64,000 nt of DNA from Arcicella aurantiaca (GCF_003148625.1 NZ_QGGO01000002.1:89183-153182), one strand, 5' to 3'. Positions 27,423-37,046 are shown, numbered from the stretch's first letter. Program-made: numbers and translations. Notes: generated by a model from the sequence alone, not told the origin.

Positions 27423-28661
27423 ATGAAAAACATATTGAAATCTCATCATATCATCAAAATATTTACCCTTTGTTTGTGCTTATTGGTACAGTCACAAACG
27501 GTAACGGCTCAGTGGTGGAAAGACACCGAAAAAGCCGAAAATGAACGTTCTAAAGGAATGTTATTGCTTACCAATGAAGTACAAATTGAAGCAACCACGG
27601 CTATCAATCACATGTATAATTTTAAGTTTTATGAAGCAGAAAGAGAATTTGGGTATTTAAAAGTAAAATATCCAGACCATCCGCTTCCAGACTTTTTATT
27701 GGGATTGATGGAATGGTGGAAGATTGTACCCAATACAGAAAATGCTCTTTACGACGAAAAGTGTTTGGGCTACATGGATAAAAGTATCGACAAAGCCATG
27801 AAGATTTGGGATGATTCTGAAAACCCCGAAGCCGCCTTTATTATGGCAGCCGCTTTTGCTTTTAAAGGTCGTTTACATTCTGAGAGAAAACATTGGTCGA
27901 AAGCCACTTTTGCTGCTAAAAACGCTTTGAAATATTTAGATAAATCAAGAAGTTTTGCAGATTTTAGTCCAGAATTAATGTTCGGTGACGGACTTTACAA
28001 TTACTATTTTTATTACGTAAAAGAAAATTATCCTTTGCTTCGTCCTGTGCTTTGGTTATTTCCAAAAGGTGATAAACCAAAGGGAATCAAGCAGTTAGAA
28101 AAAGTGAGTTATAATGCCTTTTACACTCGTACCGAAGCACGCTATTTTCTTTTGCAAATTTATGGCTTAGAAAACATGAATGATAAAGCCTTAGATTTAT
28201 CAAAATATACCCATGAGGCATACCCTGACAATCCATTTTTTCATCGTTTTCATGCTCGTTGTGCTTTTGTATCGGGCAGAATCGGGGAAGCTAAAGAACT
28301 GTCAAAAAGCATTTTAGCTAAAATTGACGAGCATTATCCTGGTTATGAAGGCGTGAGCGGACGTTATGCAGCCTACATTTTGGCATATTACGCTTACAAT
28401 TATGATAAAGACTATAAAACTGCCAAAGAATATTATCAGAAAACGCTGACTTTTGCTAAAAATACAGGCACAACAAATTCTGGATATTATTGGTCGTCGA
28501 TGTTGGCATTGGGAAAAATTGCTTCGCAAGAACAAGATTATGATACTGCAATCGAGTATTTCAAACAAGTTATTGAAGATACCGACCGCAAAGCTACCCA
28601 GCGTGACGAAGCAAAAAAACTATTAACAGAAGCGAAAAAAGCACGTAGAAAAATGAAGTAG
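27423..28661 (+). CDS. Exported tetratricopeptide-repeat protein
   Basis: 412 residues, with signal peptide ending TVTAQ. The mature protein has TPR-like helical pairs, clearest in the last 120 residues (KTAKEYYQKTLTFAK, YDTAIEYFKQVIED). A first part rich in Trp/Tyr is conserved in appearance (FYEAEREFGYLKVKYPDHPLPDFLLGLMEWWK). Probably periplasmic, mediating protein contacts; no enzyme motif is seen. It is a single gene with a palindromic repeat directly after the stop. Confidence 0.75.
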   Translation: MKNILKSHHIIKIFTLCLCLLVQSQTVTAQWWKDTEKAENERSKGMLLLTNEVQIEATTAINHMYNFKFYEAEREFGYLKVKYPDHPLPDFLLGLMEWWKIVPNTENALYDEKCLGYMDKSIDKAMKIWDDSENPEAAFIMAAAFAFKGRLHSERKHWSKATFAAKNALKYLDKSRSFADFSPELMFGDGLYNYYFYYVKENYPLLRPVLWLFPKGDKPKGIKQLEKVSYNAFYTRTEARYFLLQIYGLENMNDKALDLSKYTHEAYPDNPFFHRFHARCAFVSGRIGEAKELSKSILAKIDEHYPGYEGVSGRYAAYILAYYAYNYDKDYKTAKEYYQKTLTFAKNTGTTNSGYYWSSMLALGKIASQEQDYDTAIEYFKQVIEDTDRKATQRDEAKKLLTEAKKARRKMK

Positions 28662-28667
28662 ATAAGT

Positions 28668-28751
28668 GTCTGAACTATGATTTTTAGGATTCATGGATTT
28701 TAAGATTTATCAATCATAAAATCCATAAATCTTATTAATCATAGTTCAGTC
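28668..28751. repeat. Palindrome shared by two convergent gene ends
   Basis: Arms GTCTGAACTATGATT and AATCATAGTTCAGTC, with a second internal pair based on ATCCATGAATCC / AAATCCATAAAT. The right arm contains the TGA stop codon (28739-28741) of the membrane-protein gene on the minus strand. Related sequences occur at 42897, 51063 and 51115. Probable bidirectional terminator. Confidence 0.7.
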
Positions 28752-29431
28752 TCCCTTTTCTCAAATTTCTTCAAATAATAAACTCTTGTTCTGGCAATAA
28801 TGATTCCTCCAATAACTCCCGGGGCAATCCAAACCACTAAACCCGGAATAAAAGGTGGATTATTAACCACCAAAAACGCCGTAACCGTAGCAATATACGA
28901 ACCTCCCATGCGTGAAATATGGTTTTGAAACCAGTAACGTACAGGAACAGGCGTTCCTTCTTCACTTTTTATTGACTTTCTTCCTGCAAAAATCTGTAAA
29001 TCTTCAAAAACCAAAACAAACATAAATATCCCGAAAACAAGGAACAAAACAGTATAAAAAACATTGTCCATTCTGAAAGCTAAATAACTAAAATAGACCA
29101 TTGCTAAAGAACAAATTACCCCTAAAACTGACGCAAACCAATCGAGAAAAATAGGTTTTCCATTTTCTTTCCGATGAACTAATCTCGCTCCTGTGAAAGT
29201 ATTATAAAAACTAAAAACGGCGATTCCAGCCAAGAAAATAAGATTTAGTTTCATCTGAAATCGTAATAATGCCGTGAGGGCAACCACAAACATTGCCCAA
29301 AAATAAACCCTGCCCCAAAGGATATGAGCTTTGCCTCCTTTTTTAGAGAACATCGGAATAAGTCCTGTAACTAAAGCAAGAAAACCTGCGACAATATGAA
29401 AGTATAAGGTGATTTTTAAGAAGTTTTGCAT
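28739..29431 (-). CDS. DUF2306-like integral membrane protein
   Basis: 230-residue polytopic membrane protein with six to seven hydrophobic helices, starting with LYFHIVAGFLALVTGLIPMF (conserved His and Gly near the N-terminus) and GKAHILWGRVYFW. This pattern resembles DUF2306/predicted membrane family proteins. A conserved-looking cytoplasmic stretch RYWFQNHISRMGGSY lies near residue 170. Function unknown; heme or quinone interaction is possible given the paired histidines but is not demonstrated. Confidence 0.7.
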   Translation of the reverse strand: MQNFLKITLYFHIVAGFLALVTGLIPMFSKKGGKAHILWGRVYFWAMFVVALTALLRFQMKLNLIFLAGIAVFSFYNTFTGARLVHRKENGKPIFLDWFASVLGVICSLAMVYFSYLAFRMDNVFYTVLFLVFGIFMFVLVFEDLQIFAGRKSIKSEEGTPVPVRYWFQNHISRMGGSYIATVTAFLVVNNPPFIPGLVVWIAPGVIGGIIIARTRVYYLKKFEKRETEL

Positions 29432-29738
29432 AGCATTTTAATCAGAATAGAAGTTTTATTTTGGAGGAAATAAGTAGGGATTGGGTGAATTGGTTAGCTA
29501 AGTTATACCTACAATTACTATTTACGATTAATTCGATTTACGATTAAAACCCCTGTTCGTCAAGGTTACGTACCCCGTCTAAATCGAATCAATCGTCAAT
29601 AATCTTGGAGATAACTTAATAAATCCTTACCAGCTACGGTCGCCCTACTAAAAAGGGAAATTAAACAAGAAAAAGGAAAATTCAATGGAGATTTTCAGAG
29701 ATATTTAATGGTATAAATTCAGTATTAACCATAAAAAA

Positions 29739-29760
29739 AGCCTTGCGGTTGGCAAGGCTT
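29739..29760 (-). terminator. Terminator after the thioredoxin-like gene
   Basis: AAGCCTTGC-GGTT-GCAAGGCTT, perfect 9-bp stem followed on the minus strand by a run of T (TTTTTTTAT). Confidence 0.85.
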
Positions 29761-29779
29761 CTCAGGATTGAAAGGCAGT

Positions 29780-30325
29780 TTATTTCTTTCCTTCTCCGTA
29801 TTGTTTTGGATAAATATCTTTTTGGTATTGCTCCCAATTACCTTTTTTGTAGTGGTCATCTCCAAAAAACGTAATTACTTGATGAAACTGCGGTGCTTCT
29901 TGAAAACCGGGAACAGGCTGAATCATATTAAATTTTTCGTCTAAATACACGATAGTTGGGAAAGACATTTTCCCCTGCAAAAGAGCCACACCTGCTTGAT
30001 TATAACCATTTTGCCAAATATATTTTTGCGTACCAATTCTAATGGTATCTTTTATCTCTGCGTCTAATTTTACGGCATAAAATTTTTCATTGACAAAATT
30101 CGCCACTTTATCATTCGGGAAAGTACGTTGGTCCATCACTTTACACCAACCACACCAGCCTGTATAAACATCTACCAAAATTTTGCGTGGTTCTTTTTGG
30201 GTTGCAGCAAAAGCTTCTTCAAGCGTCATCCAATGGATTTTTTGTCCTGCGTGTAGATTAGCAGTTTGAGCATCAACGACAAATGTTAATGAAAAAAATA
30301 TGGCAATTAATAAAAAAACTCTCAT
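29780..30325 (-). CDS. Exported thioredoxin-family protein (CGWC active site)
   Basis: 181 residues: signal peptide (cleavage after VDAQ) and a thioredoxin-like domain of the DUF255/SoxW-like type. The redox motif is Cys58-Gly-Trp-Cys61 in YTGWCGWCKVMD. The cis-proline region is MSFPTIVYLD. Likely a periplasmic disulfide reductase or isomerase; the partner is unknown. Own terminator and no operon partners. Confidence 0.88.
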   Translation of the reverse strand: MRVFLLIAIFFSLTFVVDAQTANLHAGQKIHWMTLEEAFAATQKEPRKILVDVYTGWCGWCKVMDQRTFPNDKVANFVNEKFYAVKLDAEIKDTIRIGTQKYIWQNGYNQAGVALLQGKMSFPTIVYLDEKFNMIQPVPGFQEAPQFHQVITFFGDDHYKKGNWEQYQKDIYPKQYGEGKK

Positions 30326-30440
30326 TTGAATTAATGATTAAATTTTACACATTCCTTAGACGACGAATGTTTAGTCATTGTAACGTAATTTCAGACAAAA
30401 ATAATTCATTTCGTATATGTTTTTGCACTGACAATCAATA

Positions 30441-30469
30441 TTTTCACGGTAATTAACTTTATACGTTTG
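30441..30469 (+). promoter_or_regulatory. Candidate promoter of the Kir channel gene
   Basis: TTTT (30441-30444), 17 nt, TACGTTTG (30462-30469) matches the TAnnTTTG -7 box. The leader would be about 60 nt. Confidence 0.4.
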
Positions 30470-30537
30470 GAAGAAAGATGAATAATGAAACGAAAATCTG
30501 TCTAAATAGGTTAGTGATTTATTAAAACTGCTCAAAT

Positions 30538-31575
30538 ATGAATTTACTTCACCCCAAAAAAGATAAACTTGTTGAAGCTGAGGAAAAACGCCGAGACTTA
30601 GGTTTTGGAACTCAGATAAATGACCCCGATACTCGTTTGTTGAATCGTGATGGGAGTTTCAATGTAAAACGTGAAGGTGGCGGTTTTTGGAGTGAACTAA
30701 ACATTTTCAATCGTTTGGTGGTGTGTTCGTGGGGAAGGTTTTTTGAATTAATTGCTTCATTTTACTTAGTTCTAAATCTAATTTTTGCAGGCATTTACGA
30801 AATAGTTGGCATTGAAAATCTACAAGGGGCAGACATGACGTCGGTACGAAGTAGATTAATGGATGCGTTCTTTTTCTCATCTCAAACGCTCACAACGGTT
30901 GGTTACGGACGCATTGCTCCGATTGGTTTTTGGGCAAGTACAGTCGCAGCGGTTGAGTCATTGTTAGGATTATTGATTTTTGCCTTAGCTACCAGTTTGT
31001 TGTACGGACGTTTTTCAAGACCTGTGGCACATATTTTATACTCCGACAAAGCCATTATTTCACCATACCTTGATGTAACAGGTTTTATGTTTAGAATTGT
31101 CAATGAACGAGCCAATCAGCTCATTGACCTACAAGTGGAAGTTGCCATGTCAATTCTTGAAAAACAACCTAATGGCAAACTTCTGAGACGATATTATGGC
31201 TTAGATTTAGAACGAAGTAAAGTTAATTTCTTCCCGACTAATTGGACAATTGTTCATCCAATTACCCAGACGAGTCCGATGTTTGGTTTAGGAAAAGAAG
31301 ATTTAGTAAAATTAGATGCAGAGTTCTTGATTTTGATAAAAGCAACCGAAGATACTTTTAATCAGACTGTTCATTCACGTACCTCCTATCATTCTCGTGA
31401 AATTGTAGCAGGTGCAAAGTTTTCGCCTATGTTTAGCGACAAAGAAGGGGCAGGCGTTGTAACATTAGATTTAACAAAAATCTCAGATATTCAAGAAGTT
31501 AGTTTAAGTAGCGAATACGTTCCTACTGTAAAAGAAGTAGAAATTGGCAAACAGAGTGATTTTTTTATTGGGTAA
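30538..31575 (+). CDS. Inward-rectifier potassium channel (KirBac family)
   Basis: 345 residues. Cytoplasmic N-terminus, transmembrane helix 1 (about residues 67-90), pore helix with selectivity filter Thr120-Val-Gly-Tyr-Gly124 in TTVGYGRIAP, transmembrane helix 2 (about 132-157) with the glycine hinge, then a beta-rich cytoplasmic Kir domain (ISPYLDVTGFMFRIVNERANQLIDLQVEV; TSYHSREIVAGAKF). This is the KirBac architecture; the protein forms a tetrameric potassium channel in the inner membrane. Arg replaces the acidic residue often seen just after GYG. Followed by a convergent LytTR gene 7 bp away. Confidence 0.93.
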   Translation: MNLLHPKKDKLVEAEEKRRDLGFGTQINDPDTRLLNRDGSFNVKREGGGFWSELNIFNRLVVCSWGRFFELIASFYLVLNLIFAGIYEIVGIENLQGADMTSVRSRLMDAFFFSSQTLTTVGYGRIAPIGFWASTVAAVESLLGLLIFALATSLLYGRFSRPVAHILYSDKAIISPYLDVTGFMFRIVNERANQLIDLQVEVAMSILEKQPNGKLLRRYYGLDLERSKVNFFPTNWTIVHPITQTSPMFGLGKEDLVKLDAEFLILIKATEDTFNQTVHSRTSYHSREIVAGAKFSPMFSDKEGAGVVTLDLTKISDIQEVSLSSEYVPTVKEVEIGKQSDFFIG

Positions 31576-31582
31576 TAACGCC

Positions 31583-31909
31583 TTATTCTCCCAATAAAAA
31601 ATTCCTTCTTCTTCTACGAGCAATGGGAAGAACTGTTTTATTAGCAAGCACCACATAATCACTTCCAACCTCCACGATAAACTTACGATTGACCAAATGC
31701 TTGCGACTAATACGAGTGAAGTTTTCAGATTCAGTTTTTTGCTGAATAAATAATAATGTATGTGCTACAATTTTTGACTGTCCAGACTTGAAGTGAATCC
31801 AAGTATAATTAATATCTCCTTCAAAATAGAGGATTTCGTTGGTATAATACTTCACTTTATTACCCAAAATCAAAGGCATACCGAATAAATTAGCGATAGT
31901 TTTTTGCAT
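31583..31909 (-). CDS. Stand-alone LytTR-domain DNA-binding protein
   Basis: 108 residues. The LytTR fold is recognisable by NEILYFEGDINYTWIHF and FTRISRKHLVNRKFI, with basic ARRRRRNFLLG at the C-terminus. No receiver domain and no membrane segment, so it lacks an obvious input. Transcriptional regulation of nearby or distant promoters is inferred. It converges with the Kir channel gene and a 173-bp MITE lies directly upstream. Confidence 0.85.
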   Translation of the reverse strand: MQKTIANLFGMPLILGNKVKYYTNEILYFEGDINYTWIHFKSGQSKIVAHTLLFIQQKTESENFTRISRKHLVNRKFIVEVGSDYVVLANKTVLPIARRRRRNFLLGE

Positions 31910-31941
31910 TTTTTTATAAGTTAGATTGGTAAGCTATAATC

Positions 31942-32114
31942 GAACCTGTTTAAACTTTCTGTTTTGAGATATAAAGTATTGTATTTTTGAAGTCTTTAAA
32001 CTGAAATTTTTAAACCCCAGTGGAACTGCATAGCAGAGCTACGTTGATAAAATTTTGGTTTAAAGGATTCTAAAAGACTTAGTTTTAGCCGAAAGAGAAA
32101 GTTTAAACAGGTTC
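31942..32114. mobile_element. MITE-like element, copy 1 (173 bp)
   Basis: Perfect terminal inverted repeats GAACCTGTTTAAACTTTCT (19 bp). The interior is non-coding with a TAGCA..GCTAC-type core. A second copy of 168 bp lies at 54554-54721. Target duplications are not clear. Inserted between two minus-strand genes. Confidence 0.8.
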
Positions 32115-32122
32115 ATATTCAA

Positions 32123-32332
32123 TCAGTGTTTTTCACCCTCCCATCCACTAATAATCCATTTATTATTGTCAATAAAAACATTGCTTTCTTTCAGCATATC
32201 AACAAGAATATGGAATTCTGATGGAGGAATTTTGCCAAAAACATGAGACATTTGCGTTTCATCAATGGCAGTAAAGTATCCTTCTTTACCCTCTATATCC
32301 CAGCCTATTGTGTATTTTACTATTCGTTTCAT
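32123..32332 (-). CDS. Small protein of unknown function
   Basis: 69 residues, not recognised. Compact and balanced in composition (KYTIGWDIEGKEGYFTAIDE ... DNNKWIISGWEG), which reads as a real small cytoplasmic protein rather than a chance frame. ATG start at 32330-32332. The MITE begins 9 bp after its stop, so it may once have been cotranscribed with the LytTR gene. Confidence 0.55.
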   Translation of the reverse strand: MKRIVKYTIGWDIEGKEGYFTAIDETQMSHVFGKIPPSEFHILVDMLKESNVFIDNNKWIISGWEGEKH

Positions 32333-32496
32333 CCATTATTATTTTCGGACTTTATCCTATTCAAAATTAGATTAGAAACTCAATCTGAGAAATACCATCA
32401 AAGTAGTATTTTCAGTAAATAAACTACTGTCTATCAGGTAGTTTTGTCGTATTTTCAAAATATTATTCGTATTTTTCAAGACAAAACATAGCCCTA

Positions 32497-34437
32497 ATGA
32501 AGTCCATAAATACAATTCTGCTTTTTCTATTATTCATAAACCTTTCTCATGCCCAAGAGCCATCAAAACTTGATAGCCTGAAAAAAGTATTAGCTCATTT
32601 GCCAGCAGAAGGAAAGTCTTTTGCGGGGGATACTTTGCGGGTGCGGGTTTTGTGTGAGATGGGGGAGCGTGGAGGTATTTCTTTAGGAGATTCGGCTTTT
32701 CCTATTGTAGAAAAAGCTCTTAATATTTCTATTAATAGCAATTGGAAAAAAGGAATAGCAAATGCTCAAAATGTTTTGGGATTACTCCATGAGATAAAAA
32801 ATGAATACATGGTTTCAATTGATTATTTCTATAAAAGCTTATCAATCAGTATTGAAATAAATGACAAATATTTAATCGCAAAAAACTACCAAGCTTTGGG
32901 AGACTGTTATTCATTACTTGGAAATTATGAAAAGGCAATCGATTTCAATCTAAAAACAATAGCTATTTATAAAAACCTTAAAGATTATAAACTATACGTA
33001 AGAGGATTAAACAACTTAGGATTAGCGTATCATGATAAAAAAGACTTTAGAAAATCTATCATGTATTTTCAGAAAGGATTAGCCCTAAATAAAACGTTTC
33101 ATTTCTATAATCTTGACAATATTTTTCTCGCTAATCTTGGTTTATCATTAGTACAAATAAAGCAGTATGAACAAGCTATCAGTTGCTATAATAAAGTATT
33201 GGAGAACCATAAAGGTAATTACGGCTATAATGATATAATTATCCTGATTTCATTAGCGGAAGCATTTGCATACAAAAAACAACCAGCAAAAGCACTCGAC
33301 TATTTAAAAAGTGCTGAAACCCAAATGAAAACAATACAAGGTATCGACGATATTTTGCTATTCTTTTCAGAGGTAAGTTATAAGGTTTACAGTCAATTGA
33401 ATCAACCCGAAAATGCACTCAAAAATTATATTACCTACAATGAGATAAAACAAAGAAACTCTAAGCAAGATGTTGAGAAAAGAATCCAAAGTTTGCAATT
33501 TGAGTTTGACAATAAGAATCAGCAAAAGGAAATTCAAATTTTGAAAAGAAATGGACTTATCGCCTTCGGAGTTGTCTCAATCTTAGTAATTTTTGGGATA
33601 ATACTTTTTCGAATAAATAAAAAATTAGCTTCAAAAAATATGACTATTGAGAGTCAAAAAGAAGAAATTGTTAAGGCTAACGAACAATTAGGGCGTTTTA
33701 ATAATGAGTTGGAAGAGAAAGTAGAATTAAGGACATCAGAATTGAAGCGAGCCAATGCAGACTTACTCAAAAAGAATGATGAAATTATGGCAGCTTTAGT
33801 GGAAGGACAAAAAATTGAGAGGAAGCGAGTTTCAGAAGAATTGCATGATAATTTAGGAAGTACCATTTCAGGAATTAAATATCGTTTACAAGCATTAAAT
33901 CTGGTAAGTTTTACATCGAAAGAAAAGGAAATTTACACCAGTATTATGCAAATGATGACTGATGCTTATTCAGAAGTAAGATTAATATCGCACAATTTAC
34001 TGCCAGATGAATTTGAAAAGAAGGGACTAAAATCAGCCTTAGATAAATTAATTCATGACTTAAATTTTAGTAATAATTTTAAACTAACCTTAACTTTCAA
34101 GCAACCAAAATCACCTTTAGGTCAGAAAATAGAAATAGAACTTTATAGTATTTGTTTAGAATTAGTTAATAATATCATCAAACACTCTGGAGGTAACCAA
34201 GGGGAGATTCTGATATTTTCAACAGCTAATAATGTAATTTTGAATGTAAAAGATAACGGAAAACCCTCTTCTGAACTAAAAGAGGGTTTTGGGTTAAAGA
34301 ATATAAAAGCTCGTATTTCAAAATTAGAAGGAGAAATAGATATCCAACAAGATGAATTTGGAACAGATATTATTATTAAGATTCCTTTTGCTGAGGCGGT
34401 TCTTCAAACAAACTTGGGCAATAGACAAATAACATAA
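32497..34437 (+). CDS. TPR-sensor histidine kinase (HisKA_3 type)
   Basis: 646 residues: signal peptide (to SHAQ), periplasmic TPR array (about 60-330), one membrane helix (about 353-375), a coiled coil, a HisKA_3 dimerisation region with the phospho-acceptor His450 in ERKRVSEELHDNLGS, and a HATPase domain ending with FGLKNIKARI and GTDIIIKIPF. This is the NarX/DesK-like class that pairs with NarL-type regulators; such a regulator lies at 37567-38226. The last 14 residues after IPF are unusual and come from a 62-bp convergent overlap with the HopA1-family gene. The periplasmic signal sensed is unknown. Confidence 0.93.
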   Translation: MKSINTILLFLLFINLSHAQEPSKLDSLKKVLAHLPAEGKSFAGDTLRVRVLCEMGERGGISLGDSAFPIVEKALNISINSNWKKGIANAQNVLGLLHEIKNEYMVSIDYFYKSLSISIEINDKYLIAKNYQALGDCYSLLGNYEKAIDFNLKTIAIYKNLKDYKLYVRGLNNLGLAYHDKKDFRKSIMYFQKGLALNKTFHFYNLDNIFLANLGLSLVQIKQYEQAISCYNKVLENHKGNYGYNDIIILISLAEAFAYKKQPAKALDYLKSAETQMKTIQGIDDILLFFSEVSYKVYSQLNQPENALKNYITYNEIKQRNSKQDVEKRIQSLQFEFDNKNQQKEIQILKRNGLIAFGVVSILVIFGIILFRINKKLASKNMTIESQKEEIVKANEQLGRFNNELEEKVELRTSELKRANADLLKKNDEIMAALVEGQKIERKRVSEELHDNLGSTISGIKYRLQALNLVSFTSKEKEIYTSIMQMMTDAYSEVRLISHNLLPDEFEKKGLKSALDKLIHDLNFSNNFKLTLTFKQPKSPLGQKIEIELYSICLELVNNIIKHSGGNQGEILIFSTANNVILNVKDNGKPSSELKEGFGLKNIKARISKLEGEIDIQQDEFGTDIIIKIPFAEAVLQTNLGNRQIT

Positions 34438-36085
34438 TTATACCCATTTGTAATTTTCCTTTTGAAGTTGGACAGTATTCGTAGTTAGTAAATTTATTAG
34501 TAATAGGATAATTAGGTTTGGCATATTTATAGTAAATTCTTGTTGCTTCTCTAAATACCTCACTCTTAGAAAGCTTCATAATATCAATGCCATGAATATG
34601 TTCAGAAGTAGTATTAGCGGAACTCCAAGAATCAATAAATTCATTGACATTATCTTCAATCATACTGTATATTTTTGTTCTATCAATGGCAATCTTTTGG
34701 AGAAAAGTCTTTGACTTACTAAACAATGAAGAAACATCGGCTTCATCAATCGAGCTTAAACTATCCAATATTTCTTGATATGATTCTTTACTCTCTTTTA
34801 GTAATTCTTTAAGGTTCTCACTATAGTTGGTCTGGTTTTTTTTATAATCACCTACTTTTTCTTCTATAATTCTTATAACTTTTTGGGGAAATCTACTTCT
34901 ATTGTATTTAATTTTCAATAATTTGTCTAAAAAGCTAAAAATTTCAAGCTTCTCATTTTCATCTAACATTTTATAAAACTTCTGTCCACCGTCTTCATTA
35001 TACGAAAACCATGTAAAGGTATTCTTGTCTATCCAAACAGCTCTTTCCATTAATTCAAGACCGCAGTTTAACGCAACACGATTATAAGGAAAATAGTAAA
35101 TCTTCCCTATCCTCATATCGAAAACGTTTTCTTTCGATTCTTTATCAAAACTATAATCAAAATTAGTGTATGGATTTCTGTAAAATTCTTCGGTATTATA
35201 TCCTTTAGTTTTAATATAATCAATTATTTCATCAATAGAAACTGTTTTATTATTCTTTGCTATTTCATTAATGGCTTCATAAACTAACGCACACCTGTGT
35301 TCTCCAAAACTATCTTTCCCAGCAAAAAAAGGGTCTTCTGCAAATCCAACACCTTTAGCAATTTCCTTCACAAAAAGTGGAATCTCTTTACGTAAAATAT
35401 CCGTATTCGCTTTTATTAATGAAATTATAAATTCAATAACATAAAAATAATGATTTTGTGCAACGTAAAGCACAAGCGTATCTGCACGTCCAAAATTGGC
35501 TAATTTGTGAGGGGTTTTATATTGAAAAGGAATCTTCCGTTGGTTAAAATACTCTCTGATTTCGTTAGTTAACGTTCTTACTTTTGATACATCAGGCACT
35601 AAACTGAAGTAAAACCTAATGATAGGTTGATTTGTATTCCGTAAAAGATATTCACCATAGGTATAAACATAAAAGTTTTCAATAGCTAATTTGATTTTCT
35701 GAGGATAGTAAACATAAACAAATTCTTTGTATCTGTCCTCTTTCTTGCTTTCTTCTGCTTCTCCTCCATCAACATACATTCCTGGCTTTAAGATAATGTT
35801 AATACCTTCTTGAAAAGCCATTGTTTGCCCTTCTTTTATGGCTATTTTATTTTGAGAATCCTTAAACCAAAAGCGTCTAATATTGAAATCTTGAAAGAAA
35901 GGTTTTACATTTTCAATTACTTCGTCACTCTGTACTCCCAAAAGAGGGATGTTTTTTTTGTAGCTCTCATACATTTTATCCTTAGCATTAGAACAACCTA
36001 CTATGTTTTTTATATCAATTATATCTTCTTTGATAGGAAAAGCCTGCAATAATGTTCTTATATCATCTTTTAATAATTCTGACAT
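34376..36085 (-). CDS. HopA1-family protein, candidate RiPP phospho-Ser/Thr lyase (LxmY/TvaD-like)
   Basis: 569 residues. The central part (about 150-275) matches the T3SS effector HopA1 family: IIRFYFSLVPD, RKIPFQYKT, FGRADTLVLYV, EIPLFVKEIAKGVGFAEDP and SFGEHRCALVYEAI. The C-terminal 300 residues are helical and not recognised. HopA1-type proteins act with an APH-fold kinase in class V lanthipeptide (LxmY) and thioviridamide (TvaD) pathways, where they are linked to dehydration or AviMeCys formation. That activity is inferred here from family and neighbours. It is the last gene of the putative operon; its 3' end overlaps the histidine-kinase gene by 62 bp. No signal peptide. Confidence 0.8.
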   Translation of the reverse strand: MSELLKDDIRTLLQAFPIKEDIIDIKNIVGCSNAKDKMYESYKKNIPLLGVQSDEVIENVKPFFQDFNIRRFWFKDSQNKIAIKEGQTMAFQEGINIILKPGMYVDGGEAEESKKEDRYKEFVYVYYPQKIKLAIENFYVYTYGEYLLRNTNQPIIRFYFSLVPDVSKVRTLTNEIREYFNQRKIPFQYKTPHKLANFGRADTLVLYVAQNHYFYVIEFIISLIKANTDILRKEIPLFVKEIAKGVGFAEDPFFAGKDSFGEHRCALVYEAINEIAKNNKTVSIDEIIDYIKTKGYNTEEFYRNPYTNFDYSFDKESKENVFDMRIGKIYYFPYNRVALNCGLELMERAVWIDKNTFTWFSYNEDGGQKFYKMLDENEKLEIFSFLDKLLKIKYNRSRFPQKVIRIIEEKVGDYKKNQTNYSENLKELLKESKESYQEILDSLSSIDEADVSSLFSKSKTFLQKIAIDRTKIYSMIEDNVNEFIDSWSSANTTSEHIHGIDIMKLSKSEVFREATRIYYKYAKPNYPITNKFTNYEYCPTSKGKLQMGIIMLFVYCPSLFEEPPQQKES

Positions 36086-36128
36086 TTGAGTAGGGGATTT
36101 AAAAAGTATAAATAGAGTTTTTGTTGGT

Positions 36129-37046
36129 TCAACTTAATAGTGTATCAATGTTCTTAAAATAGTATTCCTCATCAAATAAATAGAAACTATGAATTTTGAA
36201 AATAACTTTTAATTGCTCTCTTTTAGTGAAATCAAATTTAGAATCATATTGTAAAAGGAAATATTCAACATAGTCTTTTATTTGGGGGAAATTACCTGTT
36301 AACTCTAAGTTAAAAAATGGAGAATCTCCCATCGTCAAACAGATTACTCGAATAACAGAGCATAAGTCAAGATATGGATGTCCCATTTCAGACATTTCCC
36401 AGTCAATAATCTTCACATCGCTATCTTTTATTAGAACATTAGCCCCGTTCAAATCATGATGAACCAAACATTGAGAAGAATTCCAAACGTTTTCAAATAG
36501 TTTCCAAAATGGAGCAATAGGGTAATTGGCTTTAATATGTTCCTCCCATTTTTCAAGAGGATATTTTTGTGGATTTTCTTGGCTATGAATTATTGTTTTC
36601 TTATGAATTACTTTTAATCTCGTTGCAAGCGTTTTTAAAATGTTTTTAATTGTTTCAGAGCCAAGTTTTTTACAGTTTCTCAATTTTAATGAAATAGGTT
36701 CATACCCAACAAACTTTTCAATAATGATAATCTTATTTTGATAATCATAGAAATGTAGCTTAGGCATAAAATCTAAGTCTTGCCTTAAAGCTGTAATTTC
36801 CGACAAGAAGAATTTATTTTTTTCTTCAACGTCAATTCCAAATTGCTTGAAAATCAAGCAATTTGAAGCAGACTCTTGTAATTCAAAAACTAAATTATTT
36901 GTACCTGAATCAACATCTAAAACTATATAGTTTGATAAATTAGTCAGTAAATAGTTAAATTCTTTATCTCTCTTTTTTTCAAGATAATTATTAGTTCTTA
37001 CCCAAGTTAAATACTCAAGAACAGAATATTTAGATAAAATAACCAT
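36129..37046 (-). CDS. APH-fold phosphotransferase, candidate RiPP kinase (LxmK/TvaC-like)
   Basis: 305-residue kinase of the aminoglycoside/choline phosphotransferase family. The catalytic loop is HHDLNGANVLI with Asp198 and Asn203, and the metal-binding aspartate is Asp215 in KIIDWEMSE. The N-lobe lysine is probably in NCLIFKQFG. It precedes the HopA1-family gene (43-nt gap) and follows a small Cys-ended protein (15-nt gap). In class V lanthipeptide loci a kinase of this fold phosphorylates Ser/Thr of the precursor before elimination. Antibiotic or choline phosphorylation is the alternative, but the HopA1 neighbour favours a RiPP role. Confidence 0.8.
   Translation of the reverse strand: MVILSKYSVLEYLTWVRTNNYLEKKRDKEFNYLLTNLSNYIVLDVDSGTNNLVFELQESASNCLIFKQFGIDVEEKNKFFLSEITALRQDLDFMPKLHFYDYQNKIIIIEKFVGYEPISLKLRNCKKLGSETIKNILKTLATRLKVIHKKTIIHSQENPQKYPLEKWEEHIKANYPIAPFWKLFENVWNSSQCLVHHDLNGANVLIKDSDVKIIDWEMSEMGHPYLDLCSVIRVICLTMGDSPFFNLELTGNFPQIKDYVEYFLLQYDSKFDFTKREQLKVIFKIHSFYLFDEEYYFKNIDTLLS

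Noticed and set aside
36129-37046. Aminoglycoside-resistance gene
   Set aside because: Kinase fold matches, but the operon context with HopA1 and a Cys-ended small protein points to RiPP biosynthesis; drug resistance cannot be excluded.
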